A stretch of DNA of 64,000 nucleotides from Topomyia yanbarensis. Its lineage: Eukaryota; Arthropoda; Insecta; Diptera; Culicidae. The notes below the pieces were generated by a model, which was given only the letters and a program-made list of their open reading frames with translations, made no database searches and was not told where the DNA came from. The stretch spans positions 106,379,845-106,443,844 of the forward strand of contig NC_080671.1 of NCBI RefSeq assembly GCF_030247195.1, given 5' to 3'. This document shows positions 44,326 through 55,645 of the stretch, in pieces. The position numbers were made by a program, and so were the translations under genes. How positions within the stretch are numbered: the first letter of the stretch is position 1; every line of letters starts with the position of its first letter.

Positions 44326-45071
44326 TTTTTTGTTTAATTTTTTTTTAATTAACTTTTAGAACATTCGGGAATTTTAAATTAGATAATTTATTTCAAAAAT
44401 GATGATTATAGTCGTTTTTGTTTCCAAGGTGAGGATTTATGGTTGTCACAAAACATTTAGATAAGTAAAAATGGGTGTTATATGAAAGTGGTGGTAACTG
44501 AATGATGGATTGAAGTCATTTATAATTCTAAGGTGGCAATCTCCTCAATTTATATACCACTCCCTGCCAAATGATTTTCTTTGCATTGTGATTTTTTTTG
44601 GTAAGCGGAAGTCGCTGTTCGAATTTAATAGTTTATTTATTTATATCAATTAAGTTCGCCAGCGTGAATAATCATTTCATTGTACCTTTGTTTGCAAGTC
44701 GATGGATAGAAAAAAATCATGGTAACAATGCTGGTGTCAAAAATTTATAGCAACGTTGGAAAAAAAAAAGTTTCTCTTGTGTTCAATATGAGAATATTCA
44801 TGTTTCACAAGTAAACAGACCGTTTCGAATTAAAACGTAAATTTACATAAACGAGGGCGCATGTGATTTGGTAAGCTTGTACATTGAAAAACTGTAAATC
44901 GTGTATTTCCCGTGGTGAAAACTCAGTAGATATAAAAAACTAAATAAACTTTCTTTATTTCTTTATTCATTTATTGATCTATTGCTCCTTAACTGTAATA
45001 TATGCAAAACATCTCAATTTAAATATACCGAAATAATAAAAAAAATCCTTCACTTAATAATAAAAAAATAT

Positions 45072-45150
45072 TGTGTGTGTATTGGGACTCGAACCCAGGT
45101 CGGTTGCCATTCCTCGTGATTTGCTAATCGCGCCAATTTTTGTAGTAGTT
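45072..45150 (-). other. tRNA-like sequence with A and B boxes
   Basis: On the minus strand TTGGCGCGATTAGCAAATCA resembles an A box, and CTGGGTTCGAGTCCCAA, about 30 nt on, is a T arm with B box. The acceptor ends do not pair, so this is a tRNA relic, inverted relative to the one at 44285. Confidence 0.4.
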
Positions 45151-45501
45151 ACAATTACCTTTGTTAAACACATAATTCAGCTAAAAGTCAAAGGTGGTAT
45201 AACGGTAAATGTAAAGGTAGAAACAACCTTTTGAAGACATGTAGTGCAGCTTAATGATTAAAGGTAATAGTATTGGTAACAGCATCGTTTATTCAACTCG
45301 CAATTCAGTCTAATTAAGATGGTTGAATAAAAGCTTTAATATTGTCGCTATTACATTTATTAGCAGTATAGTTCAGCCTAGTTGGAACTGGCGAATACTG
45401 GATTTTAAATAGGCTGAATAAACTGTTAATGTTTAAATAGTTCAGCGAAAGTTTTATTCAGCTTACACAACCTCAGCTCAGCTCCTAATGTTTGTTGGGT
45501 A

Positions 45502-45940
45502 TGCGGAAAATACCAACATTGTAAGGTTCTTTATTTTTGTCATCTTTTTGACAGCGTCGATAAAGTAGTTTCTGCACGCTTCTGCAAAATTGATCATTTT
45601 ATCATTTTAAATTTGTTTTCACACTATTAGTCCTATTGTTGCATTATAGTAACCTATGGTGGACATGGCCAGTATAATAGCAAAAACATACTATAACTAT
45701 TTCCAATATTGTTCGTCAAAATCCTACCGTTGATTTATACGTTTTTATTTGTATAGTATTTCGCTAGAAAACTATATTTGAACTATACGAGAAATAGTAG
45801 AAACTCGGAACTGAGCGACTATTTGTGGTATTGTACATGTATAGTCCACGAAAAAAAAAATGTTCGAAAAAAAATCGTTGTTTTTGTATTGTAACATAAC
45901 CTAACGCCATATTTCCTAAATTGTAATCCGGCTGAAAACA
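45502..45940. other. Spacer upstream of the I-like LINE
   Basis: AT-rich, with TATAGT and ACTATA words in both directions around 45640-45840, perhaps an old MITE. No gene. Confidence 0.4.
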
Positions 45941-46386
45941 ATACCCCAAATCATTCGTAACCCAACTTTGTACCGGGAAACAAGTGCTTTTTGTTCTCTC
46001 CGGTGTGGTTTAGTTTTTTCGGTGGTACGAAGGTGCTTGCTGTGGCAGAGGCTGCAGTAAAGCATTACTAATAAACAGTCCCGCGAGTGATAATTGTTAC
46101 CTGCGATATCAGTTAAAGTAGTGCAGTGAAGTGCGTTACTAAACATTTTTCTTGCCTGAAAGACGGCTTTGTTTAGACGAGCTATATCAGCTCTAATGTG
46201 TGAAGGTCACGCGGGTGACGAATAAAACAAACGAAGGATCAATTCACCTACCAGCTCGTCAGGAACCAACTGGTGAAGTGTTTCGTTTTTTACTTTTCTT
46301 ATCGATTTTTTTCTTTTTATTGCTTTTGATTTTTTATTTTGATTTAAGTTAAACAGTGCGGTCGAGCGTGTTGCTCCCGCAACAAA

Positions 46387-47773
46387 ATGGAACAAACAGA
46401 AGGATCACCCTCCGAAGAGGAATATTATGAAGAAGAAGAACGTATATCTGATACTGAGACAGATAATGTTATGGTCGATCCACTTCCCCCACTTTCCCCC
46501 AATATCTCACAGCCCCCCCCGAGTCAAGGTTTACCAGGATGGATCCGCTGGTCCTTGGGTGGTATACTTTCGGCCCAAAAATAAACCGTTAAACAGCATA
46601 ACTGTTGCACGGGAGCTGACAAAACGTTACTCGGCCGTAACCGAGATTAAAAAGGTTCAGTCAGACAAACTGCGCGTAGTCGTTACTGACTTGAAACAGG
46701 CCAATGATATCGTTAGAAATAGCCTCTTTACGCTGGAGTATCGCGTCTACATCCCTTCTCGTGATGTGGAGATCGACGGTGTGGTAAGTGATGCGGGTCT
46801 AACTGTCGATGATCTGATGAATGATGGGGCTGGCCGCTTTAAGGACCCTAACCTTCAATCAGTTAAGATTTTGGAGTGCAAGCAATTGCACTCAAAGTCC
46901 ATCGAAGATGGTAATTACTATCCATCAGACTCGTTTCGCGTAACCTTCGCCGGATCTGCACTTCCGAGCTACGTTGAAGTGGGAGGAGCTCGTCTACCTG
47001 TACGCCTGTTTGTACCGCGGGTCATGAATTGTTCCAATTGCAAGCAGCTAGGTCACACGGCCACCTACTGTAGCAACAAGCAACGGTGCGGTAAATGTGG
47101 GGAACGCCATGCGGATGATACTTGCAGTAGCCCTGCTGAGAAGTGTGTTTACTGTGGGGAGAATCCGCATGCACTTTTGACATGCCCAACGTACAAACTT
47201 CGCGCGGATAAACTGAAGCGATCCGCCAAAGATCGCTCCAGACGCTCTTACGCAGAAATGCTTAAAAGAGCTGTTCCACTTATCTCCGAAAACCCATTCG
47301 CTCTCTTGCCAACTGACGATAACGCCTCTAACGACCCTTGCGAGGGGCATTCTTTGGCTCCGCTTGGAAACTCTAGGAAAAGACCTAATCAAAACTCACC
47401 TGAACTTCCTCGTAAGGGTCCTAGGTTGTCCCAAACAAGGGTACAAAATAAAAATAATTCATCAACTGGAAGGGCTGGTACAAATCCGAAGATAATACCT
47501 CCTGGTTTTGGGAAATTGAGATACAACCAGGAGTTCCCAGCACTCCCCGGGGCACCAAAAATCCCAAGTGCTCCAATTTTACAGTCAGAAACTCAACCTA
47601 AAACGGGATTCCTTAAATTTTCTGACATTGTGGACTGGATATTCACAGCTTTCAACATTACCGATCCTATGAAAAGCTTGCTGGTTGCTATTCTACCAAC
47701 AGTAAGAACATTTTTAAAACAGTTGACTGAACAATGGCCCCTCCTTACAGCGATCGTATCCTTCGATGGCTAA
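46387..47773 (+). CDS. I-like LINE ORF1: gag-like RNA-binding protein
   Basis: The likely true start is ATG 46387 (MEQTEGSPSEEEYYEEEERI), in the same context as ATG 52286 of the second copy (GCTCCCGCAACAAAATGGA). This acidic N-terminus is out of frame with the rest by one base at a C8 run (46513-46520). After it the frame gives VYQDGSAGPWVVYFRPKNKP, a gag-like fold, then three zinc knuckles (CSNCKQLGHTATYC, CGKCGERHADDTC, CVYCGENPHALLTC). The ATG at 46427 opens the long frame only by chance and yields an atypical N-terminus. The end overlaps ORF2 by eight bases (ATGGCTAA). Confidence 0.75.
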
Positions 47774-50700
47774 CTTATTAGACGGAATCAGGGATCTGAT
47801 CACTGTTTTACAGTGGAACTGCAGAAGTATTATCCCCAAAATTGATTCATTAAAACACTTGCTAAATTACAATCATTGTGATGCATTTTCCCTATGTGAA
47901 ACATGGCTAACTTCTAATATAAACCTCAACTTCCACGATTTTAACATTATCCGCTTGGATCGAGAAGACTCATATGGGGGGGTACTTTTAGGGATCAAAA
48001 AGTGCTACTCCTTCAATCGAATCAACCTCCCTTCGACGCCAGGCATTGAAGTTGTCGCTTGTCAAACAACAATCAAAGGCAAAGATCTTTGCATTGCTTC
48101 TATTTACATTCCTCCTAGGGCCATGATGGGATATCGAAGATTCTCCAACGTGATTGAACACCTTCCCTCGCCCCGCCTGCTTCTTGGAGACTTTAACTCT
48201 CACGGTACGGGGTGGGGCTGTCTATACGACGATAATCGATCTTCGACAATTCAAGACCTTTGTGACAACTTCAATATGACAATTCTGAACACAGGGGAAA
48301 TGACACGAATTCCTAGACCACCTGCGCAAGCAAGTGCACTGGACATATCTTTATGCTCGACATCACTACGGTTAGATTGCAAGTGGAAGGTAATATCTGA
48401 TCCCCACGGTAGTGACCACTTACCAATTGTAATTGCAATCACCACTGGTTCAAGACCATCGACACCAATCAATGTTCCCTATGACCTCACACGAAACATT
48501 GATTGGAAGAGCTACGCTGCTGAGATATCCAAAACTATCGATTCAACACAGATACTTCCCCCGGAGGAAGAATATAAGTTTTTGTCCAACTCGATTCTCG
48601 ATAGCGCGATTCAAACTCAGACGAAACGAGTACCCGACGTGAACACCCAAAAACGTTCTCCCAACCCATGGTGGGACAAAGAGTGCTCAGACGTGTACGC
48701 GGAGAAAGCTGCCGCGTATAAAACTTTCCGGAACGACGGGTTAGTTGCTAGTTATCGAGTGTACGCGATATTAGAAAAGCGAATGAAAAATTTAATGAAA
48801 GCTAAGAAACGCAGTTACTGGCGCCGGTTTGTCGACGGGTTAACAAGAGAAACATCGATGAGCACTCTTTGGGGCACGGCCCGACGTATGCGAAACCGAA
48901 ACAGTACTAACGAGAGCGTGGAATATTCAAACCGTTGGATATTCGATTTCGCCAAGAAGGTTTGTCCGGATTCCGCCCCGGCACAGAAAATCTACCGCGC
49001 CGCGTCGCCTTACAATACCGCGAACGAAACACCGTTTACGATGGTGGAGTTCTCACTTGCTCTCTTATCATGTAACAATAAAGCCCCGGGGCCAGATAGA
49101 ATTAAATTCAACTTATTGAAGAATCTGCCAGACTCTGCCAAAAGACGCTTGTTGAATTTATTTAATAGGTTTCTTGAGGGTAACATTGTCCCACATGACT
49201 GGAGACAGGTGAGGGTCATCGCCATCCAAAAACCAGGAAAACCAGCCTCCGACCACAATTCGTATCGTCCGATCGCAATGCTGTCCTGTATCCGGAAGTT
49301 GTTCGAGAAAATGATCCTGTTTCGGCTCGACAATTGGGTCGAAACAAATGGCTTACTGTCAGATACACAATTTGGCTTCCGCAAAGGCAAAGGGACGAAC
49401 GATTGCCTTGCGTTGCTCTCAACAGAAATTCAAATGGCATATGCTAACAAAGAGCAGATGGCATCAGTATTCTTGGATATTAAGGGGGCTTTCGATTCAG
49501 TTTCGATCAACATTCTTTATGAGAAGTTGCACCAGCATGGTCTTTCGCCAATTTTAAATAACTTTTTGCTAAACCTGTTGTCTGAAAAACAAATGCATTT
49601 CTCGCATGGCGATTTATCGACATCACGATTTAGCTACATGGGCCTTCCCCAGGGCTCATGTCTAAGCCCTCTCCTCTACAATTTTTACGTGAATGACATT
49701 GACGAATGTCTTGTCAATTCCTGCACGCTAAGGCAGCTTGCAGATGACGGTGTGGTCTCTATTACAGGTCCTAAAGCCGTCGACTTGCAAGGACCACTGC
49801 AAGATACCTTGGACAATTTGTCTGCATGGGCTCTCCAACTGGGTATCGAGTTCTCCACGGAGAAAACTGAGCTAGTCGTATTTTCTAGAAAGCGTGAACC
49901 AGCGCAACTACAGCTTCAATTAATGGATCAAACTATTGCTCAGGCTTCAACATTCAAATATCTCGGGGTATGGTTCGACTCTAAAGGTACCTGGGGATGT
50001 CACATTAGGTATCTGAAACAGAAGTGCCAACAAAGGATCAACTTTTTCCGTACAATAACTGGAACATGGTGGGGTGCCCATCCAGGAGACCTAATCAGGT
50101 TGTACCAAACAACGATATTATCAGTGTTGGAGTACGGATGTTTCTGCTTTCGCTCCGCTGCGAACATACACTTCATCAAACTGGAGCGAATCCAGTATCG
50201 TTGCTTGCGTATTGCCTTGGGTTGCATGCACTCGACCCATACGATGAGTCTCGAAGTGCTGGCGGGCGTTCTTCCGCTGAAAAATCGATTCTGGGACCTC
50301 TCATATCGATTGCTCATTCGATGCGATATTCTGAACCCATTGGTGATTGCAAATTGCGAAAGGCTTGTCGAGCTTAATTCTCAGACCCGATTCATGTCCT
50401 TGTACTTCGATTACATGGCACAGAACATCAATTCATCTACATATAACGTCAACCGTGCTCATCTCTTAGATACTTCTGATCCAACTGTATTTTTCGATAC
50501 ATCCATGAAGGAAGAGATTTGTGGAATTCCGGATCATATTCGCCCACAAGTGGTCCCAAATATTTTCTATAACAAATACCATCAAGTCGACTGCGCCAAA
50601 ATGTTCTACACTGACGGATCAATTCTCGACGGGTCCACAGGCTTCGGTATCTTCAACGAAAATCTTGCTGCCTCATTCAAACTCAATGATCCTGCTTCAA

Positions 50701-51452
50701 TTTACGTCGCAGAATTAGCTGCCATTCAGTATACTCTCGGGATCATTGACACCCTGCCCTCAGACCATTACTTCATCGTTTCGGATAGTCTCAGCTCCAT
50801 TGAGGCCATCCGTGCGGCGAAGCCTGGAAAGCACTCACCGTATTTCCTGGGGAAAATACGGGAATATCTGAGTGCTTTATCTGAAAAATCTTACCAGATT
50901 ACCTTGGTTTGGGTCCCGTCACATTGTTCTATTGCGGGCAATGAGAAGGCGGACTCTTTAGCCAAGGTGGGCGCATTAGAAGGCGACACTTACGAAAGAC
51001 CAATTTGCTTCAACGAATTTTTCAGTATCTCTCGTCAGAGGACGCTCGATAGTTGGCAAACCTCATGGAGCAATGGGCATCTGGGACGGTGGCTACATTC
51101 CATTATCCCGAAGGTATCAACGAATGCTTGGTTTAAGGGGTTGGATGTGAACCGGGACTTTATTCGTACGATGTCAAGGATCATGTCCAACCATTACTCG
51201 TTTGACGCGCATCTCCGTCGTATAGGGCTTGCTGAAAATAATCATTGTGTTTGTGAGAATGGCTATCACGACATCGAGCATGTTGTTTGGCTGTGCGCAG
51301 AGTACTGTGTTGCCAGGTCCCAACTAATAGATTCCCTTCGGGCCCGAGGTAGATCACCCTATGTGCCAGTCCGGGACGTCCTGGCAAGCCGTGACCACCC
51401 CTATATTTTTCTTATCTATATCTTTTTGAAAACCATTGATGTCCAAGTTTAA
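47766..51452 (+). CDS. I-like LINE ORF2: endonuclease-RT-RNase H
   Basis: 1228 residues, uninterrupted. The endonuclease covers 1-230 (LQWNCRSIIPKID, SLCETWLT, LLLGDFNSHGTGW near 138, GSDHLPIVI). Reverse transcriptase covers about 440-720 (HNSYRPIAMLSC, FLDIKGAFDSVS, GLPQGSCLSPLLYN near 625, LADDGVVSI near 657). RNase H covers about 945-1065, with all four acidic residues visible: YTDGS, AELAAI, SDSLSS and NEKAD. A C-terminal Cys/His cluster (CVCENGYHDIEHVVWLC) ends it. The RT active site has Leu in place of the usual Tyr or Phe before ADD. The start overlaps the ORF1 stop, which suggests stop-start coupled translation. Confidence 0.9.
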   Translation: MANLLDGIRDLITVLQWNCRSIIPKIDSLKHLLNYNHCDAFSLCETWLTSNINLNFHDFNIIRLDREDSYGGVLLGIKKCYSFNRINLPSTPGIEVVACQTTIKGKDLCIASIYIPPRAMMGYRRFSNVIEHLPSPRLLLGDFNSHGTGWGCLYDDNRSSTIQDLCDNFNMTILNTGEMTRIPRPPAQASALDISLCSTSLRLDCKWKVISDPHGSDHLPIVIAITTGSRPSTPINVPYDLTRNIDWKSYAAEISKTIDSTQILPPEEEYKFLSNSILDSAIQTQTKRVPDVNTQKRSPNPWWDKECSDVYAEKAAAYKTFRNDGLVASYRVYAILEKRMKNLMKAKKRSYWRRFVDGLTRETSMSTLWGTARRMRNRNSTNESVEYSNRWIFDFAKKVCPDSAPAQKIYRAASPYNTANETPFTMVEFSLALLSCNNKAPGPDRIKFNLLKNLPDSAKRRLLNLFNRFLEGNIVPHDWRQVRVIAIQKPGKPASDHNSYRPIAMLSCIRKLFEKMILFRLDNWVETNGLLSDTQFGFRKGKGTNDCLALLSTEIQMAYANKEQMASVFLDIKGAFDSVSINILYEKLHQHGLSPILNNFLLNLLSEKQMHFSHGDLSTSRFSYMGLPQGSCLSPLLYNFYVNDIDECLVNSCTLRQLADDGVVSITGPKAVDLQGPLQDTLDNLSAWALQLGIEFSTEKTELVVFSRKREPAQLQLQLMDQTIAQASTFKYLGVWFDSKGTWGCHIRYLKQKCQQRINFFRTITGTWWGAHPGDLIRLYQTTILSVLEYGCFCFRSAANIHFIKLERIQYRCLRIALGCMHSTHTMSLEVLAGVLPLKNRFWDLSYRLLIRCDILNPLVIANCERLVELNSQTRFMSLYFDYMAQNINSSTYNVNRAHLLDTSDPTVFFDTSMKEEICGIPDHIRPQVVPNIFYNKYHQVDCAKMFYTDGSILDGSTGFGIFNENLAASFKLNDPASIYVAELAAIQYTLGIIDTLPSDHYFIVSDSLSSIEAIRAAKPGKHSPYFLGKIREYLSALSEKSYQITLVWVPSHCSIAGNEKADSLAKVGALEGDTYERPICFNEFFSISRQRTLDSWQTSWSNGHLGRWLHSIIPKVSTNAWFKGLDVNRDFIRTMSRIMSNHYSFDAHLRRIGLAENNHCVCENGYHDIEHVVWLCAEYCVARSQLIDSLRARGRSPYVPVRDVLASRDHPYIFLIYIFLKTIDVQV

Positions 51453-51920
51453 TACATTTTACCCTCTCTCATTCACAGTAGAATCTCACCAACCTATCCC
51501 TGTATCTACAATATGGCATTGCTTCACGAGTCTTCGGTGCACACTCTTCTTGATAACCGTCTATCCAGAACATCATGACATACCGCACATGCAGATGATA
51601 TAGAGTGCCAATAATTATCCGAAATATCGACCCTCCCCTCGCCCCTGCGATTACAGGCTGGAAACTACAACACTACAACAAAGTGTGCATATCCGCCACA
51701 ATGATCAATCAGCAAACGACGATGTCAATTACACAATATGTATCCCACTTCCTACCTTTGTCCTTTACTTACATAAGAGGGGAGCAAGCCGCCCCTAAAT
51801 ACGGCTTTCCCTTCCCCCACTAACATGTGACATGTAATATAAAAAAAAATGAATTATCGGCCTCGTTAAGCTACAGCATTTGGGCCTAAATAAACGTATT
51901 TTAAGATAAAAAAAAAAAAA

Positions 51921-52029
51921 TACCCCAAATGACGGAAACAATTTACGGTGTGGCGTGTTTATTGTCGAATCACAATATGTCAAATTGTGAAAAAACTATA
52001 GTACAAATAATACATTTATTGTTCTCGTT
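51921..52029. other. Short DNA between the two I-like copies
   Basis: Contains the 3' target duplication and about 100 bp of unmatched sequence. The two LINE copies are in the same orientation, about 110 bp apart. Confidence 0.5.
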
Positions 52030-55000
52030 TGTGCGGTTCTAAACAGTTTTCTTGCCTGAAAGACGGCTTTGTTTAGACGAAATATACCAGCTCTGTACTG
52101 TGTGAAGGTCACGCGGGTGACCGATAAAAGAAAAGAAGGTTCAATTCACCTACCAGCTCGTAAGGAACCAACTGGTGAAGTGTTTAGCTTTTTACTTTTC
52201 TTATCGATTTTTTTTATAGTTTTTGATTTTTTTTATTTTGATTTAAGTTTAATAGTGCGGTCGAGCGTGTTGCTCCCGCAACAAAATGGATCAAGGAGAA
52301 GGATCCCTCTCCAAAGATGAACCTATGGAAGAAGTGGATCAACTATCTGATTTGGAGATAGATGATGTTATGGACGATCCACTTCCCCCACTTTCCCCCA
52401 ATGTCTCACAGCCCCCCCCCCCCGAGTCAAGGTTTACCAGGATGGATCTGCTGGTCCTTGGGTGGTATACTTTCGGCCCAACTATAAACCGTTAAACAGC
52501 ATAACTGTTGCACGGGAGCTGACAAAACGTTACTCGGCCGAAATCGAGATTAAAAAGGTTCAGTCAGATAAACTGCGCGTAGTCGCTACTAACTTGAAAC
52601 AGGTCAATGGTATCGTTAGCAATAGCCTCTTTACGCTGGAGTATCGCGTCCCTTCTCGAGATGTGGAGATCGACGGTGTGGTAAGTGATGCGGGTATAAC
52701 TGTCGATGATCTGATGAATGATGGGGTTGGCCACTTTAAGGACCCCAACCTTCAATCAGTTAAGATTTTGGAATACTATCCATCAGACTCGTTTCGCGTA
52801 ACCTTCACCGAATCTGCACTCCCGAGCTAAATTGAGGTGGGAGGAGCTCGTCTACATGTGCGTCTGTTTGTACCGCTGGTCATGAATTGTTCCAATTGCA
52901 AGCAGCTAGGTCACACGGCCACATACTGTAGCAACAAGCAACGGTGCGGTAAATGTGGGGAACGCCATGCGTATGATACTTGCAGTAGGTCCGCTGAAAA
53001 GTGTGTTTACTGTGGGGAGAATCCGCATGCACTTTTGACATGCCCAACGTACAAACTTCGCGCGGATCAACTGAAGCGATCCGCCAAAGATCGCTCCAGA
53101 CGCTCTTACGCAGAAATGCTTAAAAGAGCTGTTCCACTTGTCTCCGAAAACCCATTCGTTTTCTTGCCAACTGACGATAACGCCTCTAACGACCCTTGCG
53201 AGGGGCATTCTTTGGCTCTGCTTGGAAACTCTAGGAAAAGACCTAATCAAAACTCACCTGAACTTCCTCGTAAGGGTCCTAGGTTGTCCCAAACAAGGGT
53301 ACAAAATAAAAATAATTCATCAACTGGAAGTGCTGGTACAAATCCGAAGATAATACCTCATGGTTTTGGGAAATTGAGATACAACCAGGAGCACTCCCCG
53401 GGGCGCGAAAAATACCAAGTGCTCCCATTTTACAGCCAGAAACTCAACCTAAAACGGGATTCCTTAAATTTTCTGACATTATGGACTTAGGGCCATGATG
53501 GGATATCGAAAATTCTCCAACGTGATTGATCACCTTCCCTCGCCCCGCCTGCTTCTTGGAGACTTTAACTCCCACGATACGGGGTGGGGCTGTCTGTACG
53601 ACGATAATCGATCTTCGACAATTCAAGACCTTTGTGACAACTTCAATATGACAATTCAAAACACAGGGGAAATGACATACGGATTTCTAGACCACCTGCG
53701 CAAGCAAGTGCACTGGACATATTATTATGCTCGACATAACTACGGTTAGATTGCAAGTGGAAGGTAATATCTGATCCCCATGGTAGTGACCACCTACCAA
53801 TTGTAATTGCAATCACCACTGGTTCAAGACCATTGGCACTAATCAATGTTCCCTATGACCTCACACGAAACATTGATTGGAAGAACTACGCTGCTGAGAT
53901 ATCCAAAACTATCGATTCGACACAGGTACTTCCCCCGGAGGAAGAGTATAAGTTTTTGTCCAACTCCATTCTCGATACCGCGATTCAAACTCAAACGAAG
54001 CGAGTACCCGACGTACACCCAAAAACGTTCTCCCAACCCGTGGTGGGACAAAGAGTACTCAGACGTGTACGCGGAGAAAGCTGCCGAGTATAAAGCCTTC
54101 CGGAACGACGGGTTAGTTGCTAGTTATCGAGTGTACGCGATATTAGAAAAGCGATTGAAAAATTTAATGAAAACTAAGAAACGCAGTTACTGGCGCCGGT
54201 TTGTCGACGGGTTAACAAGAGAAACATCGATGAGCACTCTTTGGGGCAGGGCCAGACGTATGCCAAACCGAAACAGTAATAACGAGAGCGTGGAATATTC
54301 AAACCGTTGGATATTCGATTTCGCTAAGAAGGTTTGTCCAGATTCCGCCCCGGCACAGAAAATTTACCGCGCCGCGTCCCCTCACAATACCGCGAACGAA
54401 ACACCGTTTACGATGGTGGAGTTCTCACTTGCTCTCTTATCATGTAACAATAAAGCACCGGGGCCAGAACAGAATCAAATTCAACTTGTTGAAGAATCTG
54501 CTGAACTCTGCCAAAAGACGCTTGTTGAATTTATTTAATAGGTTTCTTGAGGGTACCATTGTCCCACATGACTGGAGACAGGTGAGGGTCATCGCCATCC
54601 AAAAACCAGGAAAACCAGCCTCCGACCACAACTCGTATCGTCCGATTGCAATGCTGTCCTGTATCCGGAAATTATTTGAAAAAATGATCTTGTTTCGTCT
54701 CGACAATTGGGTCGAAACAAATGGCTTACTGTCAGATACACAATTTGGCTTCCGCAAAGGCAAAGGGACGAACGATTGCCTTGCCTTGCTCTCAACAGAA
54801 ATTCAAATGGCATATGCTAACAAAGAGCAGATGGCATCAGTATTCTTGGATATTAAGGGGGCTTTCGATTCAGTTTTTATCAACATTCTTTATGAGAAGT
54901 TGCACCAGCATGGTCTTTCACCAATTTTAAATAACTTTTTGCCAAACCTGTTGTCTGAAAAACAAATGCATTTCTCGAATGGCGATTTATCGACATCACG

Positions 55001-55083
55001 ATTTAGCTACATGGGCCTTCCCCAGGGCTCATGTCTAAGCCTTCTTCTCTACAATTTTTATGTGAATGACATTGACGAATGTC
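52030..55083 (+). pseudogene. Second I-like LINE copy, multiply broken and 3'-truncated
   Basis: It parallels 46135-49715 at high identity. Lesions: C12 in place of C8 in the ORF1 leader, an in-frame TAA at 52828-52830, a 36-bp loss near 52770, a deletion of about 480 bp joining ORF1 (53488) straight to the endonuclease at CCATGATGGG (so the ORF1 end and ORF2 start are gone), and frameshifts near 54015 and 54465. It stops abruptly inside the RT domain after GACATTGACGAATGTCTT. The zinc-knuckle part (52837-53490) and RT part (54429-55083) remain readable. It was not able to transpose itself. Confidence 0.85.
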
Positions 55084-55645
55084 TTCACGCAGAAAGATGT
55101 ATTGTAGATATAACAATATTCTGGTTCAAATTCAATAATTATTATTATTGTCTCAGGGCTAATAATATTCATTAATTGATTCAATTCATAATATTGTTAT
55201 TTCTACAATAAATTCTGGTTTTGACGTTTCTAGATTTTATTCACATTATCGGTTGAATCAACAATAAAATTGTTGGAACGATCGACCCTGTGTTATTGAT
55301 TGAATTATGTGAACACGATTAGTTCAACAATATGCTGTTGTTGAAGCAACGATTAATATAGTAAGCAATTACTATTAAAATGTTTGTTTCTTTTCGATTA
55401 AAATAAAACAATTTTTTTAAGGGTTTAATTTTTATTTATAATAAAACCTTCCCAGAGCTTACAGCTTACAGAATCAGTTGCCATACAATTTTCAACATTT
55501 CAGGGTTGCTCTGTAAGTTAAAAAGAAAATGTTGTTGTTAATATAGTAAAATTATTTTAATATTTACACTTACCCAGAGAGCATCATTTACGTCAGTACA
55601 ATTGTAACACTAGCACCGCAACTGCCCTTTGTGTTGGGACTGCGT
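55084..55645. other. Unassigned insertion or breakpoint DNA after the truncated LINE
   Basis: AT-rich with opposed AACAATATT, CAACAATA and TTGTTGAA words, like the interior of a MITE. Similar words return at 59790-59880 beyond the hAT element, so both may belong to one element into which the hAT inserted. Confidence 0.4.

Larger units (their letters stand above)
43794..45499. mobile_element. 1.7-kb TA-flanked element (CCCAACAAACATT ends)
   Basis: CCCAACAAACATT at the left and AATGTTTGTTGGG at the right are exact inverses, bordered by TA on both sides. Subterminal zones repeat TTCAGCT and AGCTGAA words many times in both orientations. There is no ORF of note, so it is non-autonomous. Two tRNA-like T arms lie inside in opposite orientation. 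The TA target suggests Tc1/mariner relatives. Confidence 0.7.
45952..51920 (+). mobile_element. Full-length I-like LINE with 11-bp target duplication
   Basis: ATACCCCAAAT occurs immediately before the element (45941-45951) and immediately after its A-rich tail (51920-51930). Between them lie a 5' UTR of about 430 bp, ORF1, ORF2 with endonuclease, RT and RNase H, a 3' UTR of about 460 bp and a short poly(A). RNase H within ORF2 and two overlapping ORFs are the I-group arrangement. It seems a recent, complete insertion. Confidence 0.9.
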
